A stretch of 64,000 nucleotides of DNA from an uncultured Granulosicoccaceae bacterium (GTDB lineage: Bacteria; Pseudomonadota; Gammaproteobacteria; Granulosicoccales; Granulosicoccaceae): NCBI GenBank assembly GCA_937922675.1, contig CALAJN010000016.1, forward strand, positions 60,156 through 124,155, in the 5' to 3' direction. A program made the position numbers and the translations under genes. Under the pieces are notes generated by a model. The model was not told the origin of the DNA and did no database searches. It saw only the letters and a program-made list of their open reading frames with translations. Numbering within the stretch: the first letter of the stretch is position 1; every line of letters begins with the position of its first letter. Shown here piece after piece: positions 16,985-25,269 of this stretch.

Positions 16985-17325
16985 CAAGCAGATCCTCTAG
17001 GTGGTACGGTTATATGAAGGTAAGAAGCAGACTGCACAATTGAACCATCCGGGCAGACTGCCAACATGCAAATTTCCAACGCTCTAGATGCTAGTCCAAA
17101 CTACGCGTCTTGTCGTGCGGTGCTTGTACCGCCCATCGGTCAGCGTGGGTTCCCGAAAGAGAAAGCCTTTGACACACTTGCGCGGCCGGTCCAATGTCCA
17201 GCTAAGTATACGCGCGCCTGTTTCGTCAAATGTCAAGCCTTTTAGTGTCGCGTGCATTGTCGCTCAATGCAACCACTCGTAGTGTGTAACCTTGGACAGG
17301 AAAGCGAGGCGAGTATGGCAAAGCC
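16985..17325. other. Intergenic region between the FAS1 lipoprotein and tmcA
   Basis: Besides the ribosome site and the possible leftward promoter at 17205-17236, I see no RNA gene, terminator or convincing coding frame in this stretch. A rightward TTGACA at 17169-17174 lacks a matching -10. Confidence 0.5.
17205..17236 (-). promoter_or_regulatory. Possible promoter for the fasciclin lipoprotein
   Basis: Minus-strand TATACT (17205-17210, 5 of 6 to consensus) lies 20 bp from TTGACA (17231-17236, perfect). The boxes are good but the spacer is longer than the usual 16-18 bp. It would give a ~210-nt leader. Confidence 0.35.
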
Positions 17326-17583
17326 TTGCAAACCCGGGACGCGGCGCACCCTCGAGATCAGCATCGGGCGCACAGATATGGTCAAATATGTGACACCTGC
17401 CCCATTTATCCCCTGCCTGGTGGTCTCGCCGGGCGCTTTGCCAACGCCATCGCTGCGGGGCACGGGTATCGAAAAAAAGTGGTCATCCATGACCGTCGTA
17501 GCGTCCTGCCTGAATACCACTTGGAGGAGGTGCGATTATTCTATCGACGAGACTCTCACTTGCGTGTGAAGGGCGTGCATTGA
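17326..17583 (+). CDS. Possible small gene translationally coupled to tmcA
   Basis: An 85-codon frame whose TGA overlaps the ATG of tmcA (TGATG). The C-terminal half (PLPGGLAGRFANAI, KKVVIHDRRSVLPEYHL, EEVRLFYRRDSHLRVKG) has protein-like composition; the N-terminal ~25 residues do not, and the only start is a TTG. In another frame an ATG at 17315 with a good GAGG site begins MAKPCKPGTRRTLEI, so a single frameshift near 17390-17400 would join a well-started N-terminus to this C-terminus. I do not recognise the family. It may be a real small gene, a frameshifted one, or chance. Confidence 0.3.
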   Translation: MQTRDAAHPRDQHRAHRYGQICDTCPIYPLPGGLAGRFANAIAAGHGYRKKVVIHDRRSVLPEYHLEEVRLFYRRDSHLRVKGVH

Positions 17584-19577
17584 TGTCTCGACGCAGCATC
17601 ACGAGCGTTGGTGCGCTCCAGGCCCTGCTCAATGCTCATCAGAGTCAGGCTGCAGTGACGGGGGCTCGGCATCTGGTCACGCTACTGATACAAGCCGATG
17701 CCGTACCGCCTGAATTCAACCCTCGCGGGACAGTAGCCGGGAATCAAGTCTCGCATCGCTTGGATGCAAGCGACAGAATCACAACATGGCTTGGAACGGA
17801 CCGCGCGGCCCTGTTCTGGAGCTCGAACCCCGGATGGCGGATCGCCGAGCTTGCAGCGGCGATCGGCAGCCTTCACGCAGGAGGCATGGCCGTCGTGTGC
17901 ATCACACCACAAGCATTGGCTGAATCCGCTTTGTTGACGCGCTTTCTGGACGGGGTCGAGACGTACCCAAAAACGCCACCGGCGGCTGAGCCATTCCATG
18001 AAGTGTGGCGGCCAGAAGTTTCATGCTACGACCTGTACTGCACCGTTGACCCAAGCGATATCACTGGGCAGCGACCCGACGCCCCGAGCGGAAACCTGAA
18101 AGACAAACGCTCTATCATCCCGTCAATGGATGAGCACCGAGGGCCTGCAATAGCGGCGCAACGCGCCTTGTTGCGCAAAGCCGTTGGATTCCTGAGCCGT
18201 GACGAGCCACGCGACCGAGGCCTGGTGATTATCACCGGTGCGCGTGGAACCGGAAAATCAGCGTTGCTCGGCTACTTGCATTCGCACCTGTGCGCGCACT
18301 CTACCCCGCCAGTAGTCACAGCACCGCGCCGTTCAGCAATCCAAACGCTGAAACGATTTGGCTCAGCGGTCACCTTCATGCCGGCCGACCGAGCGCTGGA
18401 TGCTGCACCCGGGCCACTGATTGTGGACGAAGCTGCCAGCCTACCGGCTGCACAACTGAGGCGCCTGGCAGCACACCACGGACCCGTCATTCTTGCCACG
18501 ACGATAGAGGGCTACGAGCCGGGCGGCAGAGCCTTTGCCTTGCGTACCGTTGAGGACCTCACTGATTTGCACCCCGATTGCCTGCATCTGAACGCCAGCA
18601 TGCCCATGCGCTGGCGCGACGACGATGCGATTGATCCGTTGCTACGTGAGGCTCTGTTGCTACCAGCCGAACATGAGCAGGTAAGCGCGCCGCCCAGAAT
18701 AGACGTCACAGTGTCTTCGATTTGTATCGAGCGACTCACTCCCGAGGATTTTCGACGTAACCCCGGTATCGCAAAGACGCTGGTGACGCTTCTCAACAAC
18801 AACCACTATCAAAGCACGCTTGCCGCAACTGATGATCTACTCACTGGCCGCGTCTCAAGTTACGCTGCAAGACACGACGAGCAGTGGATCGGTATTGCCA
18901 CCGCTGTCGAGGAGAAGGCTATTCCCGCCGATCTGCACAGCGAAATAATGGCGAATCGGAGACGACTGCCAGACCGCTTGCTGCCTCAACTACTGGCACG
19001 CTGCAGCAATCGGGCATCCGCCTTGAGTTGTGATTTCACACGCATTATCCGTATCGCCGTGGTTGACAGCGCCCGGCGTCAGGGCATTGGCCGCCAGCTG
19101 GTCGAAAGCATCAATGAGCACAGTACCGGCGCGAAAGCTCTGGGGGCAGTTTTTGCCCTCGATGGCGACACCGGGGCCTTCTGGAACTCGCTTGGCTTTA
19201 CGTGCTTTCACGAAGGACAACGCGCCAATCCAAGATCGGGGCGCACGTCGGCTGCGGTGCTTCGCACACAAGATGCCGGCATGGAAGACACACTTGAGTT
19301 GGCTGCCTCGATCCTCGGCGACAACAAGCAACCCTCCAGGCACTCGCCCGACCCTGACCGCGATCAGGCTCTGCTCCTGTGCCTGGCCGCAGGTGCACGC
19401 GGCGTTGCCGAGACCCGAGGACCTCTTTACCGATTGTGGTGGTCAGTGAGCAGTGAACCCCACCCGTTCAAAGCAGGCTCAGCGTCGTGCCCGACCCTCC
19501 ATTCGACGATGACTGCGCGGCAGCGAGATCGTGCCATCGTCACGTGGGCTCGAACGCAGCTCGGTCGGCACCGTTGA
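17583..19577 (+). CDS. tmcA: tRNA(Met) cytidine acetyltransferase TmcA
   Basis: Makes N4-acetylcytidine at the wobble base of elongator tRNA-Met, using acetyl-CoA and ATP. 664 aa from ATG 17583 (a TTG directly before it is also possible). Order of parts: N-terminal DUF1726-type region (~40-160), helicase-like ATPase with Walker A GARGTGKS (~219-226) and acidic Walker B LIVDEAASLP (~279-288), a GNAT acetyltransferase domain with IAVVDSARRQGIGRQLV (~490-505) and the C-terminal tRNA-binding part. Length matches E. coli TmcA (671). The preceding frame stops inside this start codon, which suggests coupling if that frame is real. Confidence 0.95.
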   Translation: MSRRSITSVGALQALLNAHQSQAAVTGARHLVTLLIQADAVPPEFNPRGTVAGNQVSHRLDASDRITTWLGTDRAALFWSSNPGWRIAELAAAIGSLHAGGMAVVCITPQALAESALLTRFLDGVETYPKTPPAAEPFHEVWRPEVSCYDLYCTVDPSDITGQRPDAPSGNLKDKRSIIPSMDEHRGPAIAAQRALLRKAVGFLSRDEPRDRGLVIITGARGTGKSALLGYLHSHLCAHSTPPVVTAPRRSAIQTLKRFGSAVTFMPADRALDAAPGPLIVDEAASLPAAQLRRLAAHHGPVILATTIEGYEPGGRAFALRTVEDLTDLHPDCLHLNASMPMRWRDDDAIDPLLREALLLPAEHEQVSAPPRIDVTVSSICIERLTPEDFRRNPGIAKTLVTLLNNNHYQSTLAATDDLLTGRVSSYAARHDEQWIGIATAVEEKAIPADLHSEIMANRRRLPDRLLPQLLARCSNRASALSCDFTRIIRIAVVDSARRQGIGRQLVESINEHSTGAKALGAVFALDGDTGAFWNSLGFTCFHEGQRANPRSGRTSAAVLRTQDAGMEDTLELAASILGDNKQPSRHSPDPDRDQALLLCLAAGARGVAETRGPLYRLWWSVSSEPHPFKAGSASCPTLHSTMTARQRDRAIVTWARTQLGRHR

Positions 19578-19591
19578 CCTGAACCATCCGA

Positions 19592-20194
19592 CTATCTTGC
19601 GGCGAGCTCGCTGGCTCTGACCTCGCAGCCTTCACTACCATCGTGATGGGCGTACTGGGTGGTCACCGTACCCAAGCGAACGCCAAGCTTCTTGACCCGC
19701 GTGATGTTGTGCAGGCTGCCATCGGGCTGCAGCAACATGAAATCATTGAAATCAAGTTGGTACTCAGCGCCGTCTGCTACAGCTATGACCATCGTGTAAC
19801 GCATCTGCAAACCATTGCCGCGAACCTGCCCCCGAGCATCTCCGACGAGCGTGTCTGATCGAGCCACGAACACACCGTTGTCGTCAATCCGTACACGCCA
19901 GACGCGATCCTCAATCACGCCATCGGTGTAGAACAGACGCTCGTCGAGTACAAAATCATCGCCGTCATAGGAGCCAACAAAGTCGCCACAAAAGTGGCGT
20001 TGCGGCACACCAGCTCGATCAGAAAACCAACCAGAGGCACGCGTGTGGCCTTCAAAGTAGCCCTCGAAATCGAACAGAGGTGTGTCGTCGCGAAGATCGT
20101 CGAGTTCGGGGCCGCTGCAGGCCGCTAGTGCGCTCGCGAGCACAGCACACAACACTGACCAATTGCTACGCGAACTGCGAGTGTGCATTTTCAT
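19592..20194 (-). CDS. DUF3833 lipoprotein
   Basis: 200 aa; basic N-terminus, hydrophobic core and lipobox LAAC (Cys26). The body (FDFEGYFEGHTRASGWFSDRAGVPQRHF, GSYDGDDFVLDERLFYTDGVIEDRVW, YTMVIAVADGAEYQLDFNDFMLLQPDGSLHN) matches the DUF3833 family, a lipocalin-like fold in many proteobacteria. Its ATG overlaps the TGA of the methyltransferase gene (ATGA), making it the last gene of the lipid-modification operon. This same set (FAD oxidase, DUF1365, cyclopropane-synthase-like protein, DUF3833) is often found together; a role in handling or sensing modified lipid at the membrane is inferred, not shown. Confidence 0.88.
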   Translation of the reverse strand: MKMHTRSSRSNWSVLCAVLASALAACSGPELDDLRDDTPLFDFEGYFEGHTRASGWFSDRAGVPQRHFCGDFVGSYDGDDFVLDERLFYTDGVIEDRVWRVRIDDNGVFVARSDTLVGDARGQVRGNGLQMRYTMVIAVADGAEYQLDFNDFMLLQPDGSLHNITRVKKLGVRLGTVTTQYAHHDGSEGCEVRASELAAR

Positions 20195-21450
20195 CGCTTT
20201 TTCAGAACCAGCATGCCGACATCGGTGCTACCAAACCTGAAACCTGCTTCACAGTAGCTCAGGTAATAACGCCACATCCGCAAGAAGCGATCATCAAAGC
20301 CCTGGGCTGTCACATCGCTTGCCACCGCATCAAACCGTTCTCGCCAGTCGGCAAGTGTCCTTGCGTAGCTCATCCCGAACCATTCCGTATCTACAACATC
20401 AAATCCGGTTTTCGATGCCAGTTGGCTAAGGTGTGCCTTGGTTGGCAACATCCCTCCAGGGAAAATGTAGCGCTGAATGAAGTCAGGGTTGGAGCGGTAG
20501 ATTTCGAAACGTTCCTCCAGCAGGGTGATCACTTGCAGCACGGCAGTACCACCGTCAACAAGTAGATCTGCAAGTTTCTGAAAGTAGGTGTTCCAGTACT
20601 GCTCGCCCACCGCCTCAAACATCTCTATCGACACGATATGGTCGTAAGAACCCTCCACTTCCCGATAGTCAATGAACTGGAAATCCGTGCTACCCGAGGT
20701 TTCTGACTCTGCACTGACTCGATTGTGGTCACGCGCCCAGGCTAACTGCTCACGCGAGAGTGATATACCTGTTACATCGACAGAACACTGCTCAGCAAGA
20801 TGTCGACCAAGAGCGCCCCAGCCGCAACCGATTTCAAGCACGCTGTTACCAGGCTTTGCATTCAAGTGATGGGCCACACGGTTGAGCTTGGACTGCTGTG
20901 CTTCAGCCAATGTTTGCTGCTCGCTCTCATAGACCGCCGACGAGTAGCTCATGCTGTGATCGAGCCACAACTCATAGAACTCGTTGCCTAGATCATAGTG
21001 AAATGCAATGTTGCGCTCGCTGCCGCGTAGAGAATTGCGGTTTAGCCAGTGCTTGGCCGTATTGGCGGCGCGCATGAGCATGCCGCCACTCAGCCCGTGT
21101 GCGATAGCCTCCTCATTGCGCATCACAAGGAGAAAAAGATGCTCGAGGTTGTCCGAGCTCCAGTCACCACAGAGGTAGCTTTCGGCAAAGCCCACCTCAC
21201 CGGCGCGCAGCAAGCGCGTCAAGGGGCGGTAGTTGTGCAGTGTGATGCGAGCGTTGTACTCCGGATCAACATGGTGTTCACCGTGCACCGTCGTACGCCC
21301 ATCAGGCCACTCCACCGTTAACTCGCCCATCTCGATACCGTCAAGCACATGGTCAAATGGCTTCCTCACCAACAAGGAGCGCCAATGGGCCAGGCGCTCA
21401 CGCACTGAAGTAGGAGGGGCGGACACGCTGTGGTCGAATTCTGTCGTCAT
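20191..21450 (-). CDS. Cyclopropane-fatty-acyl-phospholipid synthase-family methyltransferase
   Basis: SAM-dependent methyltransferase of 419 aa acting on unsaturated chains of membrane phospholipids. SAM motif I is NSVLEIGCGWGALGRHLAEQ (~196-215), preceded by YDLGNEFYELWLDHSMSYSSAVYE (~150-173), both typical of Cfa; IVSIEMFEAVGEQYW and IQRYIFPGGMLP follow. Its ATG overlaps the end of the DUF1365 gene by 4 bp. In Rhodobacter sphaeroides, related genes of the RpoE-ChrR regulon include methylases acting on fatty acids, some in furan fatty acid synthesis. The product here may be cyclopropane, methylated or furan fatty acids; the sequence alone cannot decide. Confidence 0.9.
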   Translation of the reverse strand: MTTEFDHSVSAPPTSVRERLAHWRSLLVRKPFDHVLDGIEMGELTVEWPDGRTTVHGEHHVDPEYNARITLHNYRPLTRLLRAGEVGFAESYLCGDWSSDNLEHLFLLVMRNEEAIAHGLSGGMLMRAANTAKHWLNRNSLRGSERNIAFHYDLGNEFYELWLDHSMSYSSAVYESEQQTLAEAQQSKLNRVAHHLNAKPGNSVLEIGCGWGALGRHLAEQCSVDVTGISLSREQLAWARDHNRVSAESETSGSTDFQFIDYREVEGSYDHIVSIEMFEAVGEQYWNTYFQKLADLLVDGGTAVLQVITLLEERFEIYRSNPDFIQRYIFPGGMLPTKAHLSQLASKTGFDVVDTEWFGMSYARTLADWRERFDAVASDVTAQGFDDRFLRMWRYYLSYCEAGFRFGSTDVGMLVLKKR

Positions 21451-22340
21451 GCGGAGTGAGTGGGCTCGCTGCCGTCTTCACGATCGACAGGAACTTGAGG
21501 TTTGGGTATGTGCGAGAACCAAGGTACACGTTTCAGCCAGAGTTTCAGGGCCTCATAGTGAATACCTGCGATGACCTTCCAGGTCATCAGCGGCATCCTG
21601 ACAACGCACTTCAACAATGTAGAGGTGGTGAGCTCGGCGCCTTTCGCCACGTAGCTGGCGGTGATCAAGACACCCTCACTATCCTCGGCACGAATGACGA
21701 CGATCTGACGAACTGCCGGCTCGTTCAGACGGAAACGGTAGTGCAGGTTCATGTCCGCAAAGGGTGAAACAAACAGGGCCTTGCGCGCATTCTGCTTTAT
21801 CCAGACGTCACCGGCGGCCCCCGCAGCGGCACTGCCTACCTGCGCATGTCCCAAAGCCGGCAACTCGGCACCCAGTACGTACGCATGTCTCTCGCCAAAG
21901 GTGTTGTGTACCTCATGAACCACGGCATAGGTGGCCCCCGATGCATTGCGACAGTAGTAAAGGCTCAATGGGTTGAAGGCATAGCCGAGGACGCGCGGAT
22001 AACAGGACAGCAAGATACTGTCGGGCTCTGCGTGTAAACCAGCCTGCGACAGTTGGCACGAGACCCACCTGCGCAGATCAGTTGGCATCGACGGCGTATC
22101 GCAACGGGGGTCTGTGCCGAAGTCCTTGTCATAGAATGACACGATATTGAACCGGTTGCGCGAAAACCAGCGCGTACGACCGCACAACTGATCTATACGA
22201 TCAACGTCAAGCAACAGGGAGAACACACGGTAACGGAGCGTGTGGATCCGCGGCCGCTTGCGTCGGTGGTACACCTCACCGGTGTAAACCCATCCAGCGC
22301 AATCGCCCGATAGTCCCGGCATCGACACTGAACTCGTCAC
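21447..22340 (-). CDS. DUF1365 protein
   Basis: 297 aa. Landmarks of DUF1365 are GEVYHRRKRPRIHTLRYRVFSLLLDVDRID near the N-terminus, SCYPRVLGYAFNPLSLYYCRNASGATYAVVHEVHNTFGERHAYVL (~108-152), KALFVSPFADMNLHYRFRL and the C-terminal TWKVIAGIHYEALKLWLKRVPWF. The family has no settled biochemical activity but consistently travels with the FAD amine oxidase and Cfa-like genes found on either side here (each junction is an ATGA overlap), implying a step in the same lipid modification. Confidence 0.9.
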   Translation of the reverse strand: MTSSVSMPGLSGDCAGWVYTGEVYHRRKRPRIHTLRYRVFSLLLDVDRIDQLCGRTRWFSRNRFNIVSFYDKDFGTDPRCDTPSMPTDLRRWVSCQLSQAGLHAEPDSILLSCYPRVLGYAFNPLSLYYCRNASGATYAVVHEVHNTFGERHAYVLGAELPALGHAQVGSAAAGAAGDVWIKQNARKALFVSPFADMNLHYRFRLNEPAVRQIVVIRAEDSEGVLITASYVAKGAELTTSTLLKCVVRMPLMTWKVIAGIHYEALKLWLKRVPWFSHIPKPQVPVDREDGSEPTHSA

Positions 22341-23722
22341 GCAGCCTTCGCTGCCTTTGCAGTAGTGCGCGCGCCAGCTACCACAATTCTGGACGAAGGG
22401 TCGTCGAGCTGCCAGGGCCGGGCTTTCGCACCCGCCGCATCCGCAGCAGCAAGTCCTGCCTGTACCGCATCTTCATGAAAACCCGCTCCAAAGTAGCTAC
22501 CGCAAAACCAGGTCCGGTTACGCCCCTGCAACTCCCAGAGGCGTTGCTGAGCCTGCCACGTCTGAACGGTGAACACAGGGTGTTGATAGTAGCTCGTACG
22601 CAAGACGTGGTGGTCCGACGGCTCGAACTCGGGATTTAGAGTGACGATGTAGTCTTGTTCTACTTGTAAATTTTGCAGCCGATTCATCCAGTAACTGACT
22701 GACACCTGAGCAGTGGATGAGTCCGCCCGTTCCACATAGTTCCAGCTGCACCAGGCGCGCCGCCTACGCGGCAGGTGGCTTACATCCGTGTGCAACACGG
22801 CACGATTGGGCTCATAGGAAAAGACTCCAAGAAGCTGCTTCTCCAGTGGTTCCGGATCTGCAAGGCAAGCCAAGGCCTGATCGGCGTGGGTGGCCATGAC
22901 AACCGCGTCGGCATGCACCACTTTTCCGCCATTGCTACGCACCTCGACCCCGTCCGGTTTCCTGACGACGGACGTCACTTGAAAGCCGGTTTTGATCGAG
23001 CTGTTGGCGTGCTCAAGGGACTTGCGTACAGCGTCTACATAGGAGTGGCTTCCGCCAGAGACTGTGCGCCATTGTGGCCTCCTGGTCAGCTTCAGCAACC
23101 CGTGATTGTCACAGAACCTTATGAAGGCCGCCGCCGGGTAGTCGAGCATTGATTCGCACGGAGCAGACCATACAGCCGCTGCGAACGGCATCAGATGATC
23201 GTCGATGAACTCGGACGAATACCCGTGCTGGGACAGGAACTGCCCGAGCGTAATGTCAGCATCAGCGGGAATACTGTTAGGCGCACTGCGATAAAAACGC
23301 AACAGATCCTTGAGCATTCGCCAGAATCTTCGCTGCAAAATCAGCCCCGGTTGCGCCAACATTCCCAGTGCCGGGCCGCCGGCGTACTCGAAGCGCCCAT
23401 CGTCACGGGACACGGCAAAGGACATATCAGATGTTTGCGTGCGCACCCCCAATGTGTCCATCCACTGGGTAAAATTGGGGTAGCAGGGTTCGTTGTAGAC
23501 GATAAATCCCGTGTCAATAGCCACTCCCCCATGACTGTCGATCACTTCGGTATTGGCATGACCGCCGAGCCGTGCGTCAGACTCAATCAAGGTCACGCGA
23601 TGTGTACGCGAGAGAGACCATGCCGCGGCAAGCCCTGCTGCGCCTGCGCCAACCACAGCAACATGCTGACGCGGGGCGTCACGGGCGTGTTCTGCGCGGT
23701 GTTCAGTTATCTGTGCGGCCAC
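22337..23722 (-). CDS. FAD-dependent amine oxidase-like protein of the lipid operon
   Basis: 461 aa from a GTG. Dinucleotide-binding motif VAVVGAGAAGLAAAWSLS (~22-39) and the following ESDARLGGHANTEV are typical of the NAD(P)-binding/FAD amine oxidase superfamily; the C-terminus has the FAD-closing region WFCGSYFGAGFHEDAVQAGLAAADAAG (~405-431). Members are linked to fatty-acid desaturation or oxidation rather than to amines when they sit beside Cfa-like and DUF1365 genes. It is the first gene of the leftward operon and is divergent from the ECF sigma gene, so the 166-bp space between them should hold the regulated promoters. Confidence 0.88.
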   Translation of the reverse strand: MAAQITEHRAEHARDAPRQHVAVVGAGAAGLAAAWSLSRTHRVTLIESDARLGGHANTEVIDSHGGVAIDTGFIVYNEPCYPNFTQWMDTLGVRTQTSDMSFAVSRDDGRFEYAGGPALGMLAQPGLILQRRFWRMLKDLLRFYRSAPNSIPADADITLGQFLSQHGYSSEFIDDHLMPFAAAVWSAPCESMLDYPAAAFIRFCDNHGLLKLTRRPQWRTVSGGSHSYVDAVRKSLEHANSSIKTGFQVTSVVRKPDGVEVRSNGGKVVHADAVVMATHADQALACLADPEPLEKQLLGVFSYEPNRAVLHTDVSHLPRRRRAWCSWNYVERADSSTAQVSVSYWMNRLQNLQVEQDYIVTLNPEFEPSDHHVLRTSYYQHPVFTVQTWQAQQRLWELQGRNRTWFCGSYFGAGFHEDAVQAGLAAADAAGAKARPWQLDDPSSRIVVAGARTTAKAAKAA

Positions 23723-23831
23723 GATGAGATTTTGTCAGACAAGATCGGAGAGTGTGCGGTGATACGATGCCTGTTTGGGACCGCCAGAACAACCGTTTGA
23801 TTCAGACTTTGAATTCTCCCAACCCGGGACG

Positions 23832-23867
23832 CATTGTCACCAGCAACCTCATCGTCACTAGCAACCT
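23832..23867 (+). repeat. 18-bp tandem repeat in the sigma factor / lipid operon divergent promoter region
   Basis: Two adjacent 18-bp units (23832-23849 and 23850-23867), each ending AGCAACCT and starting CAT, match at 16 of 18 positions. They lie 22 bp before the sigma factor GTG and between divergent operons. They could be binding sites for a regulator or chance duplication in the leader. Confidence 0.6.
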
Positions 23868-23888
23868 ACAAGAGCCCCGCACACCACA

Positions 23889-24548
23889 GTGACCAAGACG
23901 GATAAACCACCGACCGCCGGTGGCCGCTCCAAGGCAGCAATCGATCCTGCTGCCGCAACTCTGCGCAAGACCATGGGTGACGCCCTGGTTGCCATTGGAC
24001 GCGACAGAGATGAACACGCTTTCGCTCTGATCTACAACTACTACGCCGGACGCATCAAGTCATTCTTGATGGGCAAGGGAATGAACGAGGACACAGCCGA
24101 CGAGCTCACTCAGGAGATCATGCTGACAGTATGGCGTCGGGCCGAGAGCTACGATCCAAAGAAAGCGGCCGCGAGCACCTGGCTCTTCACGATCGCAAGA
24201 AACAGACGTATCGATTATCTGCGCGGCAATTCGAGAATAGAAGTGGAGCTGGACGACGAACTGCTCGATATCCGCACTACTGAAAGCGACACACAGGCCC
24301 GTTTTGTGGCTCAGGAGCAGGTCGCGGACGACATTGATGCGGCGCTTGCAGTCCTTCCCGCTGAACAACGTCAGGTGATGCACCTCTCGTATTTCAGAGG
24401 TATGTCACACGGGGCGATAGCCAACTGGCTGGATTTACCCATCGGCACCGTGAAATCGAGAATCCGTCTGGCAATGCAGTCCGTAAAGAGCAACTTAAAG
24501 GGAGAGGACGATGTCCTTGAGCGCGACGACTACCTTGATTCGGAATGA
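23889..24548 (+). CDS. rpoE: ECF RNA polymerase sigma factor (RpoE of the RpoE-ChrR type)
   Basis: 219 aa from a GTG. Sigma region 2 is ALIYNYYAGRIKSFLMGKGMNEDTADELTQEIMLTVWRRA with the -10-reading segment TWLFTIARNRRIDYLR (~98-113); region 4 is LAVLPAEQRQVMHLSYFRGMSHGAIANWLDLPIGTVKSRIRLAMQ (~155-199). There is no region 1.1 or 3, so it is an extracytoplasmic-function factor. The gene downstream codes a ChrR-type zinc anti-sigma factor, and the pair resembles the singlet-oxygen-responsive RpoE-ChrR of Rhodobacter (ECF11). Its likely targets include its own gene and the divergent lipid operon. I could not find an unambiguous ECF promoter in the shared 166 bp. Confidence 0.9.
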   Translation: MTKTDKPPTAGGRSKAAIDPAAATLRKTMGDALVAIGRDRDEHAFALIYNYYAGRIKSFLMGKGMNEDTADELTQEIMLTVWRRAESYDPKKAAASTWLFTIARNRRIDYLRGNSRIEVELDDELLDIRTTESDTQARFVAQEQVADDIDAALAVLPAEQRQVMHLSYFRGMSHGAIANWLDLPIGTVKSRIRLAMQSVKSNLKGEDDVLERDDYLDSE

Positions 24549-24557
24549 GCTGAGCCC

Positions 24558-25244
24558 ATGTCAAGCCTGCAAACCATGAGCGTCAACCACCACCTCACTG
24601 ACGAAACCATCCAGGAATACTCCGCTGGAGCCTTGTCCGTGCCGATGGAAACCCTGATTGCCTGTCATCTGACCGTCTGCGCGCACTGTCGTGCGCGTGT
24701 CGAGCGCGCCGACCAGATCGGCGGATTCATGATCTCTGCCTCAGACGGCGTAGAAGTGAGCGCGTCGGCCGCCGATCTGCTCCAGCGGGCCAAGGCTGCC
24801 GGCAGCGAGTCTTCGACAAGGTCCACGGGGCCTCGGGGCGACAGCGGCAACTTGATTTCCGGTGTGCCCAGACCACTCGGCCGACTGCTTCCAAAACCGA
24901 TCAATCAGCTTGCATGGAAGCGGATCGCACCCGGCATCAAGCAGTTCAATCTGGATGTTGATACGAACCGAAAGGGGGCCTTCAAGCTTCTCCACCTGAC
25001 ACCCGGTGCAACACTCAGCGATCACAGTCACGAAGATAGAGAGCTCACTTACGTGGTAAGAGGCTCTTACCACGACGAGATTGGTCACTTCAAGACCGGG
25101 GACATTGCAGACCTTGACGGTCATCACTCGCACAAGCCGGTCATCGACTCCAAGGAGCCGTGCATTGCTCTGATTGCCACGCACTCCCCGGTGCGCTACT
25201 CCGGCATACTGAGCAGACTGATGCAGCCCTTCGTCGGCATATAG
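24558..25244 (+). CDS. chrR: ChrR-type zinc anti-sigma factor
   Basis: 228 aa, starting 9 bp after the sigma stop. The N-terminal anti-sigma domain has the zinc set His12, His37, Cys41 and Cys44 (CHLTVCAHC), with the same spacing as His6/His31/Cys35/Cys38 of Rhodobacter ChrR. A linker (~75-125) leads to a C-terminal cupin domain with HSHEDRE (His-x-His-x3-Glu metal ligands) and GHHSHKP. In the family, the first domain holds the sigma factor silent and the cupin domain is needed for release by singlet oxygen and related oxidants. A later ATG (MSVNHHLTD) is a possible alternative start but all ligands are kept either way. Confidence 0.9.
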   Translation: MSSLQTMSVNHHLTDETIQEYSAGALSVPMETLIACHLTVCAHCRARVERADQIGGFMISASDGVEVSASAADLLQRAKAAGSESSTRSTGPRGDSGNLISGVPRPLGRLLPKPINQLAWKRIAPGIKQFNLDVDTNRKGAFKLLHLTPGATLSDHSHEDRELTYVVRGSYHDEIGHFKTGDIADLDGHHSHKPVIDSKEPCIALIATHSPVRYSGILSRLMQPFVGI

Positions 25245-25269
25245 GGTCGGGCACAGGCAGGGTCAGTAT

